NCBI GenBank assembly: GCA_027475525.1
Contig: JAMWFC010000027.1
Span: 1,343-65,342 of the forward strand
DNA: 64,000 bases
Origin: Macrolepiota albuminosa
Lineage: Eukaryota; Basidiomycota; Agaricomycetes; Agaricales; Agaricaceae
Direction of reading: 5' to 3'
Shown here: positions 22,632 through 34,138 of the stretch, in pieces
How positions within the stretch are numbered: position 1 is the first letter of the stretch
How the letters are laid out: each line of letters starts with the position of its first letter
Notes under the pieces: model-generated
What the model saw: only the letters and a program-made list of their open reading frames with translations
Database searches by the model: none
What the model was told of the DNA's origin: nothing
Made by a program: the position numbers and the translations under genes

Positions 22632-24252
22632 TTTTGGAGCCCACCATGAGGAGTTCTATTAAGGCAGAATTCCGCCAGAAACTCGAGCTCAGCGACAGCG
22701 CTGCCTCCTATTGGAGAGCACGTTTGAACAGATTCCCACCGACTTGCCGCATTTACCAGGCGTGCTACTGAGGCAGACTTTAGACCAGGAACTTGAAGCA
22801 GCTCCAGATAGCTTGGCCAAAAGCTTCTTCCCATTCTCCTGACCATTTGAGTACTTAGCAGGTGAAAACCATACACCACTTACTCCTTTGAAAGAGCTGT
22901 CTAGATCATTATCGCCAGAACCTAGCAACTCAGAACTACTCGAGCCCGTCCCGACTATGACCACGCCAAGCGAGACTAACACTAACACCACTATTCCTAC
23001 TACAACATCAATGCCAGCTAATATGGAGCTGGCAAACACTCCATGCATGCCGCCAAGAAACCACTTCTCATTGCCAAAATAGGACAAAACAAAGCCTTGC
23101 GAGCTAACACAGTATTTCTGAGAATTGGAATATTTACTATGCAACTGCTGAGTCACTGATAATACAGAGATGAAAGAATACGCTGCCAGATACGTTTCCT
23201 ACAATACCACGGAATCCTGGACAGGGGTGGACAAGTTCCAAGGATTGACCAAGGATGCAGTGCCTAGACAATTTACTTATGATGAATGGAAAAAGGCTAT
23301 TATTAAACTGTACCCTGGCACTGAAGAGTCCACGTGTTACACAGTTTTGGAAATCCAGAAACTGGTACAAGATACCTTTGCAACAGGCATTTATATGCTA
23401 GGCACGTTATCTACCTATTATTGAGATTTCCAGCGGATTGCACAATGGCTAGTATAGAATAGCAAACTCTACAGGAATGAGGAATGGTGCTTGTTTCAAC
23501 AAGGAATTCCGACATCATTATAGACCTGAATAGCTCGTCGCTTAGAAATTTTTAAGTCTGACCACCATCTGAGGAACCCTACAATATAGAAGATGTCTTT
23601 GATGCAGGTAAATGGATACTTAAAGGCACGGATACTGGCATCCCATTTCAGCATCCCATTTCAGCAACCTTTTAGCACTGATAATGGAGGAAATGTGCCA
23701 CCAGTTGTGTTGCCAGTGCCTAGCGCTGCTAACAACCAGGAAAGCTTTGTCAAGAAGGAGGATCTAGAAAACGCGGTCAACATAGCTGTCGCTAACGTTA
23801 TGAGCAAGCTAGAAACACTGATCTTGTCCAGCTTGAGCATGCCACGAAGTAATATGCAACCCGGGCTTTGTCACTTCTGTGGCAAGGCAGGACAAACAAT
23901 GACTAGAGGCCGCTGCGCTCTCCTCAAACAGTATCTATGCCAAGGAAGAGCGTGCCGAGGCGCCGATGGCAAAATAGTCCTACCCTTGGGTGCTAACATC
24001 CCTCTGTATCCAGAGCACAGAACTTTCCAGGGACAAATTGATGAGTGGCACCGACGTAACCCTGGGAACTTAGCGACAGGCAACCTCAATAGTATGGCAG
24101 CAATGGAGGCAGAAGTGACTCCACAACAGGTGCTAATCCATGAAGTACTCCAGCTTAACGCTGTTAACAAGCGACCCACATTGTCACACAAGGAAAAGAT
24201 CAAGATGTTAGAAAGGGAATTGAAGTCGCTAAAGAATCAGGTCTTTGACTAG
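22632..24252 (+). pseudogene. element C gag
   Basis: Interrupted Gag frames: a Thr/Pro-rich segment (22888-23082), a Gag core (23170-23424, with RQFTYDEWKKAIIKLYPG) and a 219-codon frame (23593-24252). The last contains a zinc-finger-like CHFCGKAGQTMTRGRCALLK, similar to the modified knuckle of agaricomycete Gypsy Gag proteins, though the usual His is replaced. A 15-bp tandem repeat (CATCCCATTTCAGCA, near 23640-23670) is a genuine short duplication, unlike the 77-bp ones. Confidence 0.7.
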
Positions 24253-24309
24253 GTAGAGATCAAAAAGGGCAAGCAACCATTAAAGGACTATAGGCCTGCA
24301 GGCGCTACC

Positions 24310-25257
24310 TTGGAACCGGTGCCAGCAAAACCTCCAAACGCTAGTGCTAATGACGACATTCCTGATGCAACTAAAGCACCTGCTATAACAGAACTGCCAC
24401 TGCACCCTTATTCAGGACTTGCTGGTAACTACGCTCCATCTGTAAATCAAAACTTTGGGGCGCCAGACAAACCGGCAGGGGGCTATCAACCAACTGCACC
24501 CATCTATGATATGGAAAAATCCAAGCAGGTATTCGATCACATTATGAAGGGTCAAGTTACGCTATCAGTAGGAGAGCTATGCAGTGTGGCACCAGATGTC
24601 AGGAATCAGATGCATACGGCGGTTACTCCTCAACAAAACGTAGCTAACAACGTAATGGCAGTGGATGAATGCGACGACGTGCTACCTGGATTTGTGTACA
24701 TAACAGAGACGGTAGCACTGGAAATCAAAGAAGAGGCTGCGCCACCCAAAGAAGCTACGTCTATTGACCTGGTCAAAACCTACCTCAAGTCACTAAGATC
24801 TAGCGACAATCCTGCCATCCTCACTGTAGCCCAAGACTCTCATGCGATTCGCTCAATTATGTTGACAGTTGATGAAAAAAGTGAGATAGAGTCTATTGTG
24901 GACAGCAGATCACAAATTATTTCAATGGCAGCCGACGTCGCTAACAAACTAGGCATCATTTACAACCCAACAATCATTCTTAACATGCAGAGCGCTAATG
25001 GCACAATTGATCAATCCTTGGGCATGGCCTGGAATGTGCCATGTGCTATTGGCGACCTTACATTCTATCTGCAAATTCACATACTTAGATCGCCCACTTA
25101 TGACCTATTATTAGGAAGACTCTTCAACGTGTTAGCGCGATCGGTAGTCAAGACAACATCAGAGGAAGAAACACCGCTAACTATTAGCAATCCTAACTCA
25201 GGCATCAGAAGAATGGTACCAACGTTCCCCCAACATCAGAGGAAGAAACACCGCTAA
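24310..25257 (+). pseudogene. element C protease region
   Basis: Open frame of 315 codons. SEIESIVDSRSQIISMAADV is the retropepsin active-site region with D-S-R in place of D-S/T-G, and TYDLLLGRLFNVLARS matches the second conserved motif. The frame is upset at its end by the 77-bp duplication beginning at 25154. Confidence 0.7.
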
Positions 25258-25310
25258 CTATTAGCAATCCTAACTCAGGCATCAGAAGAATGGTACCAAC
25301 GTTCCCCCAA
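25154..25310. repeat. 77-bp-period direct duplication (probable assembly artefact)
   Basis: Bases 25154-25233 recur at 25231-25310, offset 77. Using a single copy, the protease frame continues past PTFPQ into GKFQKPGPRKQPY. Confidence 0.95.
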
Positions 25311-25363
25311 GGGAAATTCCAGAAGCCAGGACCGAGAAAACAACCTTACATTAGCGACGACCC

Positions 25364-25517
25364 TTGCGAGTGTTTTCTGGCGCCATCGAGGAGATGAGTG
25401 ATGAGGATCATGGAGATGAAGCGCTTATCTTGGACTATAATTGCGAGTGTTTTCTGGCGCCATCGAGGAGATGAGTGATGAGGATCATGGAGATGAAGCG
25501 CTTATCTTGGACTATAA
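25364..25517. repeat. 77-bp direct duplication (probable assembly artefact)
   Basis: Bases 25364-25440 equal 25441-25517, offset 77. It begins only 54 bp after the previous duplication, between the protease and RT parts of element C. Confidence 0.95.
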
Positions 25518-27621
25518 CTATCAGACTGGGCAAGTAACCTTTATATCACATACCCCATTAGCCTATGAAATTTTAAATTCTTCTTCGTCGCTCACTAGCA
25601 AAGCTTTATCCTACTTATACCTTACTGCATCAGATATTACTGAAAACCTTCCAACAGACACTTATTTTGTTTCTACTCCCGACTCTAAAGAACCTTTGAT
25701 ATCAGGTTTCACTAGAAACCATGACTCTATTTATAATACGTTCGCTAACAATAGTACCCCTAAGCACAAAGGGGTTCAGGTCAAGAAGAAATATAAGCCC
25801 GTAGCGCTTAAGATAAAACCGGTAGCAAGCGCCATATCCGAGGAATTTCGCATTGAACAAAAAATATTAGGCGACCCTTTAGCTACCCTGCCAAAACTCG
25901 ACCCAAACCCACTACTCTTCAAACCGACAGGACAATTTACAGAAGAACGGAAGGCACTATTTCTTAGCACCCACAATACCGGCTTTCTCTTGACAGCGGA
26001 AATGGATGTATTAGTTGACATTATGCGAAAACAGAATGAAGCTTTTGCTTGGGAGGACTCAGAGCGTGGTAAGCTCAGAACTGACTTCTTTCCACCAGTG
26101 GTTATACCAACAATACCTCACGTACCCTGGACCGAGCATAACCAACCCATACTGCTGGGCATTGAGGCTGAAGTTTGCCAAATTATTTGCTCTAAGATAG
26201 TGGCAGGAGTTTACGAGCCTTCCAATTCAGCCTACCAATCAAGATGGTTTTGTGTACTAAAGAAAAACAGGAAGCTACATATAGTCCACAGCCTAGAACC
26301 GCTAAACAAAGTCACAATCCATCATTCAGGGGTACCGCCATTTTCCAATCACGTCGCCGAATCTTTCATGGAATGAATATGTGGTGCTACCCTGGATTTG
26401 TACGTTGGCTATGACGAGTGCTTAATCCATCCTTCCTCTTGCGACTTGACAACATTTCAAACGCCATTTAGAGCACTACAACTAGTCACACTTCCTATGA
26501 GATGGACGAACTCGGTACCTATATTCCATGACAATATTACGTTTATTCTACAGCCTGAAATACCCCACCATGTGCTCAGCTTCATAGACGATGTAGGAGT
26601 TAAGGGCCTGAAGGATTGGCGCCTGGTGAATGGCAGGCCCAAAGTGCACCCAGAAAATCCTAATATCCATATGGCCCTATGGGACTTCTTTCAACTAGTT
26701 AACTGAGTGCTCCAGTGCATGAAGTATTGTGGCAGGACGTTTTCAGGGCACAAGCTCGTTCTTTGCGCACCGCAATTTAAAATTTTAGGGCACGTTTGCA
26801 CACCAGAAGGCAGAATCCCAGAAGAGAGCCGATTAGTGCTTCTAGAGAAATGGGGGGTCTGTCATAACCTCTCAGAAGTACACGCATTCTTGGGCACTGT
26901 AGGGGTGCTGTGCATGTTCATACACCATTTTTTGCATCATGCAAATGCCCTTAATTGCTTAACCTGTTCCAGGGTTCTCTTCAAATTTGGACCCGACCAG
27001 ATCAATGCCCAGAAGGACTTAGTAAAGATGCTACAAGAAGTGAAGCTCTTGGTGCCCATTGACTATACTACCACTAATCCCGTTATACTTGCTGTTGACA
27101 CTTCATATATCGCAGTTGGCTTCTTTTTATGTCGGTGTGATGGCACAGGTCAAAAAATCAGATGCTACAATCGCTTCGGATCGATTACTCTTAATGACAG
27201 AGAATCATGCTACAGCCAGCCCAAGCTAGAGTTATATGGCTTGTTTCGATCATTTCAGGTGCTACACATGTACCTTATTGGGGTTCAAAACCTGATTGTT
27301 GAAGTCAACGTGCGCTATATCAAAGGAATGCTCCAGAATCCTGATATTCAGCCTTTGGCCAGTATGAATCGCTAGGTAGTAGCGATATTAATGTTTCACT
27401 TTGAGTTGGTACACGTCAAAAGCGTGTTTCACGGGCTGGATGGATTATTTAGGCGGCCCAGACAGCCGGAAGATGAAGCGCTAGACAATAGCGACAACAA
27501 CATATTTGATGACTGGATTGACCGACTGCATAATTTCATACATATCATTCAGTTGCCTATTCCAGCGCTTCACAAAGACCAGCCAGTTTTAACTTGGCTA
27601 CACCCTATTGTTCCATACTAG
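25441..27621 (+). pseudogene. element C reverse transcriptase and RNase H
   Basis: The frame includes a pre-RT linker, then FCVLKKNRKLHIVHSLEPLN (RT start), LVTLPMRWTNSVPIFHDNIT and FIDDVGVKG (26581 on; the catalytic FIDD form of YxDD). HKLVLCAPQFKILGHVC and a degenerate RNase H region (VDTSYIAVGFFL) follow. Stops at 26374-26376, 26704-26706 and 27373-27375 disrupt it. This linker-RT wording, with FIDD, is a different lineage from elements A/B and D. Confidence 0.75.
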
Positions 27622-27866
27622 CCTCGACCATATCAGGCATCATTAACTTTTTACACAGCCAGTATCTATAACATTGCTAAGCCATCTAATGATCTAAAAA
27701 TAGTTGAGGAACCAAGACCCTTGCGAGAAGACAGTCAAAACCTGCCATATTTGGCAGTACCTCAAAGTGCCAAAGCTAAGTCAGAAGATCAGCAAGTTGA
27801 CCAGGTTAGGAAGTGGCTACAGGATTTGCGATGACTATCAGACCTTACAGATACAGAATACGCCAC

Positions 27867-28384
27867 TGTCAGGGGACCCCTCAATTCCCTTCTTCTTTCA
27901 CTCCTTATTCTTCACTCTCCTTTCATTCACTTCCTTATTTCTTCTACCATTCTCTCATTTTGCTGTTACTACTTCTTCGACACTATCTGTTGGTACTATT
28001 CTCAACCTTTGAGGTGCTCTGGTTCTTTAGCTATCACTCAGACAAGTGTGGGCCCTTCAGCACCGCTCCAGGCTGCTTAGATAAGCCGGAGTTTGCCTTT
28101 CTGACTTCTAAAGTCCGGAGTTTTCCTCCCTTGTTTGCACACTTGTTTGGTTAGTCAATTTTCGAGTTTTTAAGGTTTTGTTGTACTGTACAGTTGTTTC
28201 CCATGCTTCAGAGGCCCCAGAAGCGTCCAACCTGGCATAGGGAATCCCCAGACTTGTTCTCTTTGGATCTCCCTCTGCCAGGTGAGTAGCTACCTTGATA
28301 TTGTCAGTATATATTCTAATACACTTTGGATCTCCCTCTGCCAGCTGTGTGACTGAGCCACAGCCTCTAGAGGTCGCCCTTACA
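27867..28384 (+). mobile_element. solo LTR G with perfect 5-bp target duplication
   Basis: 518 bp starting TGTCAGGGGACC and ending CCTTACA, flanked on both sides by GCCAC (27862-27866 and 28385-28389). Removing it and one GCCAC rejoins element C's pol frame (DTEYATF then FFIVEDQLW), so it is an insertion into C that later recombined to a solo LTR. It has an internal 21-bp repeat (CTTTGGATCTCCCTCTGCCAG) near 28259 and 28325. Confidence 0.88.
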
Positions 28385-29674
28385 GCCACCTTCATTCGAT
28401 ACACAACAACTTTCTTCATAGTGGAAGATCAACTTTGGTGACAAAATAGAGATGGCGCCCATAAGCTCGTAATCAAACCAGACAATCAAATTAGGATTCT
28501 ACGCACCATGCATGACGACTTAGGACACCGAGGACTCTATGCGACGAGGGCGAACCTTTTGGAGTGCTTCTGGTGGCCTCAAGTTAGTGCCAATATTGCA
28601 TGGTATATTTGCACTTGTCATCTTTGCCAAATCCAGCAGACACGTCAGGTTCTTATTCCCCCAACAGTAGCGACTCCAGCGCTGTTATTTGGAAAAATAT
28701 ATATTGACACTATGCACATGCCCAAGTCAGGATGCTACAAATACATCATCCAAGGAAGGTGTTTCTTGGTACATTGGCCAGAGTTCTGTATGCTCCAATG
28801 AGAAAATACCGATGCTATAGCTAAGTGGCTCTTTGAGGATGTTATTTGCAGATGGGGAGCCCTTCACAAGATCGTTACAGACAATAGAGCACCTATAGTC
28901 AAGGCGCTTACTTATTTTGCCAAGAAATACAACATACAGCACATTTGAGTCTCCCGCTACAATAAACGCACCAACGGAATCATAGAAAGACCCCATTTTG
29001 ATGTTCGACAGGTATTATTCAAGGCAGTAGATGGAGACAAGAGTCGCTGGAGCAAAGTGACTTATTTGGTCTTCTGGTTGGAGCAGGTGACTGTATGGAA
29101 AAGGATGGGTTGTTCTCCCTACTATGCAGCGACCGGCACCCATCCACTTTTCCCAGCCAACATAGTGGAAGCGACTTACTTACAACCACCACCGAACTCA
29201 ATACTATCCTCTACCAACATGATCGCTAGGCACGCTATTGACTTACAACGATGCATGGAGGATCTCGAGTGCTTACATGAGGTGGTATTTCAAGCTAGAA
29301 GACAGGCCACATTGCAATTTGAGAACGAGCATAGCGCTACCATCTGTGACTACAACTTTACAGCTGGTGCCTTAGTACTAATGCGCAACTCAAAAATAGA
29401 AGTTACCCATAACAAAAAGATGCGACCTCGATACCTAGGACCTCTCATAGTAGTTTCCCACAATAGGGGAGGTGCCTACGTACTCTGCGAGTTGGACGGC
29501 TCAGTCTTGCATCAACTGGTCACGGCGTTCTGACTCATTCCCTACTTAGCACGTGAACACATTTCTTTACCTTTGTCGGCGCTGGATATTGACATGGCCA
29601 AACTTCGAGAACTTGAAGAGACTGAGTTGGTGGATGATGACGAGACCACTCTGGATGAAGATGAGGAGCAATAA
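28385..29674 (+). pseudogene. element C integrase
   Basis: HHCC finger MHDDLGHRGLYATRANLLEC, then CTCHLCQIQQTRQ, followed by the DDE core (KIYIDTMHMPKSGCYKYI, KIVTDNRAPIVKAL, RYNKRTNGIIERPHFDVRQ). The C-terminal part ends with a very acidic tail (LEETELVDDDETTLDEDEEQ) and a TAA at 29672-29674. Three internal stops make it inactive. No chromodomain was seen. Confidence 0.78.
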
Positions 29675-30162
29675 ACGCATACGAAAAACAAGGCACTAGC
29701 CGTTAGCACCCTCCTTGATTGGATTTAGGCAACATGACAACTATAAAAGAATAAATAAATGGGTGATATTAATACAAAATGGACTAGCAAACCGAGTTTG
29801 GCTACAAAAGCTACGAAATGGAGGAAGACCTACGGCGAGGACCCTTGACTCGGTCCTTGTGTTGCCTATAGGCAGAAGGAGTGCTGGAAGGGGGACGCAC
29901 CGCAGCACAAGGCGGCATGGGAGGAGCGCTGGGAGGGGGAGGAACCGGAGCACTAGGAGGAGGTGCGGGAGGAGCCCCCATAGGTGGAGCATGGGAAGCG
30001 CCCAGAGGAGCGGCGGAAGGAGCAGAGGATGAGTACCACCCATCCTCATCTGGGTGGGACCCTAAAGCCGTAAAGAGAATGATCAGGCACATGAGCACAG
30101 CTCTATGAGCGCTGAGGTTAACAAGAGTGGGCAGGGGGAGCCATGAGAGGCTCTAGAAAGCG
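29675..30162 (-). other. spacer between integrase and antisense gene
   Basis: Contains an open proline-rich minus-strand frame (30098-29811) ending in PRRRSSSIS. It could be a further 3' exon of the antisense gene, reached by an alternative donor in its last exon, or its 3' untranslated region. Otherwise no feature. Confidence 0.4.
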
Positions 30163-32526
30163 TCAAGGAATTAGCAGGGCGAGTTCGCTACCAACGACGT
30201 CGGTCGCGTCCTCGATCTGGCGAAGTTGTTGATGGAGATCGGCGGCAGGACGTAGGGGAGTGACAGGATAAGAGAACTCATCCCCAAGCCAGGGATAGGC
30301 GTCGCCGGAAACGCGCATGGCGGGGGGAGGAGTCCAAAAAGGATCGAACTTAGAGGAGGTCAGCGGAGAGGCGAACTAACTAGGAAATGCAGACTTACTC
30401 GAACGGTTACGGGAGCACGGGGGGTCCATTCATGGCGCTCATCGCCTGGGGACATGGCCCTAGCGGAAGAAAGGCGGATGCCATAGGAAGGCAAGTACCT
30501 CCAGCGGCGGCGGCGCTCGCCCTGAGCTACTAGGGTCCCTTCGGACTCAGGCACGGTAGAGGACTCGCGAGTACTGGGGAAAGAAGAGAGGCTACGAGGA
30601 GGGGTAAGAGATGGTGTAATAGGAAGGGCGACGGGGGAGGCGCTAGCCGCGACAGGCTCGGGAGCAGGGGTAGCACCGGCAACAGACATTATGACATCTT
30701 CGGCGGGAGGGATATTCACGACAACCGGAAGCGAGGGAGTAGGGGAACTAGCGACGAAGAGGTTAGCACCACCTGGCGAAGAAAACCCGAAGACTACGCA
30801 CCGGTTACCACTGGGGCCACTCTGATAAGGGTTAGCGGCGATAGGGGGAGTAATGCGAAGCAGAAGAGCGCGTACCGCCAATAGCGCATCGGTGTCGACC
30901 ACAGGCCCAGCCTCATCGTCATCCTCGCCCTCAGCATCCCTCTCGGTATCCTCGCCCTCATCAGTAGACGACTCGGTAGAAGACAAGACAACGGGAGTAG
31001 CAGGCGCTAGCTCCCGGCGCTTACCGGGACTCTTGCTAGGGGAGGCGACAATAGGCTTACGCTTCGAAGGGACGGGACGACGGGGAGAACGGGCAAAGGG
31101 GGCAGTCACGGTAGTACCATCTTGGGTGATGGGAAGCGCTAGGCTTGCAGCGCTAATCACAGTGGGCTGACGAGTAGCGGCCAAATCGCGTTGCTGCAAC
31201 ACAAAGGCCCAGGCGTTACGAACTAAGACTGCGTGCTCGTAATTGCGCTGCATGATAGCGTCCCTACCACGTTCGCGAGTACGAATCCCATTGAAGGCAC
31301 AGCCCCATTTCAACGCATCGCAACGGTAGCAGGGAAGAGAGGCGGTAGGAAACCAGCAACCCTCAGGATCGTTTTCAGACCAGCATTTATCGCACTGGGA
31401 AAGAAGTTAGCGACGTCATCAAACTTTCAGGGACAAACATGCACTTACCGCACCAATCTTCGCCCTAAAGGCGCGGCGCTCCACGGGTGCCACCGTAACC
31501 TTCTTCTTAGCGCCGAGCACCTGGACACCAGCTGGGAGGCCGGTATCAATGACGGTAGTATCACGACGAAGACGCAGCAAATCACAAAGCTCCGCGTCGG
31601 TAAACATAGTTTGGTTGGGCGCCTAAGGAGGGCTCCATCAGGCGCTAAAGACAAGCGATCTTAAAAGGAAACACTTACGACATACAAAGGGGCAACACGA
31701 GCAGAGAGATTGACCTAAGAAGCAGAGTGAGTAGAAGAACTAGAGGCAAGAAGACAAGGACGCACGGTACGTTTGAGAGGACTAGCAAGAGTAGGGGGCG
31801 CGCGATTAATAACGACGGCGAAGTTACGGGGGGGAAGGTGAGAAATAGTATGGGTAGGTCCGGGCCGGGGCTCACTGGCGGTAACGGCAATCCGTTTGAT
31901 GGCCGAGTGAGGAGGCGCAGTACGAGTGGGAGAAGCGACGATGGGCGCAGGGCGAGCGGGAGAAGCATCGCCACGAAAGGGACTACCAAGAATGGGAGGA
32001 GGCAGAACGGAAACAGGAGCAGCAGGAGCGGCCGGAACGGAAGGAACGGTAGAGGCCGACGGGGCGCTAGGAAGACTTGCAACGGTGGGCGACGTAGCAA
32101 CCGACTACTCAGGGTTAACACGGAAAATGTGAGGAAGAAAAGGAGGGAACTCACCTCGCCAACCTCGGTACTAGCCAGCAGGGCGTCGATCTCGTCGGAT
32201 AGAGAAGGAGCCTAGTATGGGCGCTGAACCTTAGCGCCACGAACCTAAAATCAAACCTAAAAACTTACGAACAAGTCCGCGAACGGTAGCAACCAATCGG
32301 CACCCTCATATTCACGGTACCGAGCCATGCACCATTCACGAACCTCGACGCCCCGTGCCCAGGAACTGTCAGAGCCGCGGACCACGAGCCAGCGCCGATA
32401 GAGTTGCATAATGCCAGGGACGGTTTGTGGCGCATCGGCGGGACCAACAGACTTAGCGCGATCAAATAAATAAGAGGCTTTAGCCAGGAAATTGCGAAGA
32501 GCAGAGGCATCGAAAGGAGTGGACAT
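30163..32526 (-). CDS. antisense accessory gene of element C, intact, zinc-cluster-like
   Basis: Seven exons (32526-32269, 32211-32155, 32104-31766, 31714-31679, 31622-31449, 31394-30399, 30348-30163) join to an uninterrupted frame of 681 residues. All six introns are 50-57 bp, GT-AG and phase 0. The N-terminal 86 residues (MSTPFDASALRNFLAKASYL...) look folded. Residues 106-218 are Pro/Ala/Ser-rich. Residues 289-320 contain C-x2-C-x8-C-x8-C-x2-C-x6-C, close to the fungal Zn2Cys6 pattern. Then come basic and acidic low-complexity parts (for example SKRKP and GEDDDEAG). It lies between integrase and the 3' LTR, opposite to pol, and is open while pol is full of stops. Possible roles, all inferred: DNA or RNA binding, control of the element, or a captured host gene. 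The downstream proline-rich frame (29811-30098) might be an alternative last exon. Confidence 0.75.
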
Positions 32527-32664
32527 GTTGGAAAGATGGGAAGGAAAACACGAGAAGGTGAAGGGCTAAAAAACGATTTTTATAAGGCGCCGGCGGCATT
32601 CTACGGACCGTAGCGCAGTCAAATTAATGACGGTGTTTGACTGAGGACAGTCAATTTTTCAGTT

Positions 32665-32673
32665 GGGGGGAGA
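32665..32673 (+). other. polypurine tract of element C
   Basis: GGGGGGAGA directly before the TGATAGG start of the right LTR, the expected plus-strand primer site. A similar G-run precedes the LTR at 52424. Confidence 0.75.
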
Positions 32674-33742
32674 TGATAGGCTTCTACTCGGACTGAGCGC
32701 ATCAAGGGACATTATAGGCCAACTGACACTTGACGTACGCAGGACTCTGGCGACCAGTTGGGAGTATAGAGCAGCTCTAGCTCTGGCAAACTACTACAGG
32801 ATTTAGAAATTTATCCTAACCCCTAGCTACCAAGCCTTCAGCACTCTCCTTTCACCTAGCCCAAGGACGAAGGAGGCTCATAACGTATAGCGCTAACACG
32901 ACGGCGGGAGAGGACTATAACTAAACCCCGATCACTTCCAGAAGGAGCCAGCAGCAGGCGCTGCCATTAGACGAGGCACTTCAATCAGAAGTCTAAAGGG
33001 ATCAATGACGGCGGCACCGGATATACTTAAATCCGACATCTGGACCTGACAGGAACTAATACAATGAGTAGCGCTGACATTAGCGCTCACGGCGTCTGTC
33101 GAGGATTTTCCGACCATACCCCAGAACAGCCTGGCCAATTGGAGTTATAGAAAAGTGAGCAGACTCGTACAACTCTAAGTCAATATAGAGTCACCGCAGG
33201 TCGCCGTGGGTCATAATGCCGTTGGTCGCCGTCAGCCATGTGCACAAGGTCGCCGTTGACAGGTCGCCGTTAGAGTAAACCACGAGGAGAGGCGCTAGGA
33301 GGTAGCGCTGCAGATGGACTTGTATCTTGGCAAACACGGTAGCGCACTGTATATAAAATAGCTACTTTTCATGTATATAACAACGAATCGTAACCCCTCG
33401 AGCAAACAGTTACACTCAGCGTTACACTCGCGCTAGCCTCCTTTGACTTCGTCACTAAGTCGGGCGCTAGCTTCGTCTGTCTCGTCTTCATTGTTTACGG
33501 TGCCACCTACGGGCACAATACACGGCGCTATTTGTCTTTTCTCCAATATCTTTGCCTAAACTACGACGCTTACCGTCTGCCAGGTAGCCCCCGAAGCGCT
33601 ATAATCTAGCGCATCGTTTACTACCTCCACTCGAGCACACCGGGACCCTGTCAGGACTCCTCACACCTACGCACGCCAAGCGCTGGAGACGGCGTTGTAC
33701 TGCGTATACGTCCAGCGCATCCAACCACAGTTGGCGTCATCA
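32674..33742 (+). mobile_element. LTR C2 (right LTR of element C)
   Basis: 1069 bp, TGATAGGC...GTCATCA, preceded by the polypurine tract. It retains many CpG sites that have become CA or TG in LTR C1, and many AGCGCT motifs. It abuts the gag of element D at 33743. Confidence 0.8.
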
Positions 33743-33984
33743 GCGGCTTTGCCTGAAATGTATTGAGACACTGAGTGAGGAAGGTACACCATTTTTGGGG
33801 GTCCCGGCCCGTGAAAGCGTCGGGCTTTTGGATGTCCAATCGTCCTTTGCGGGCGAGGGGGTCGTGAGCGTCGTCCGGTCCGGCAGCGTTGCGGGGAGGA
33901 GGGCCAGCATTGTAATAGTAGTAGTAATGATTACCCCCCCCTCCTTGAGAAGGAAAAGCACCAAGGGCGGGGCCCCACCTGCCG

Positions 33985-34138
33985 GGAGGACCTCCTCCGG
34001 GTGGCTCACCTGGGGGTCCACGCCCGGGAGGCCCGTTGTCCCAGGGGGGCTCGTTCCTGCCGGAGGACCTCCTCCGGGTGGCTCACCTGGGGGTCCACGC
34101 CCGGGAGGCCCGTTGTCCCAGGGGGGCTCGTTCCTGCC
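33985..34138. repeat. 77-bp direct duplication (probable assembly artefact)
   Basis: Bases 33985-34061 equal 34062-34138, offset 77, in the proline-rich part of element D gag. Collapsing it brings the gag core (YYYYNAGPPP then DIQKPDAF) into the upstream frame. Confidence 0.95.

Larger units (their letters stand above)
21590..33742 (+). mobile_element. element C: Ty3/Gypsy retrotransposon with antisense accessory gene
   Basis: LTR (21590-22631), gag, protease, RT, RNase H, integrase (all plus, decayed), then an intact minus-strand gene, a polypurine tract GGGGGGAGA (32665-32673) and the right LTR (32674-33742). The two LTRs differ at many positions, and the flanks (21585-21589 CGCGC; 33743-33747 GCGGC) show no clear 5-bp duplication. 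Left and right halves may therefore come from different copies. Confidence 0.7.

Noticed and set aside
23635..23675. Tandem CATCCCATTTCAGCA repeat as another assembly artefact
   Set aside because: Its period is 15 bp rather than 77, and it keeps the gag reading frame open.
31675..32154. Leu/Pro-rich 159-codon minus frame that looks like membrane spans
   Set aside because: It is a shifted reading across exon 3 of the antisense gene; the spliced frame gives a Pro/Ala/Ser-rich linker with all junctions in phase.
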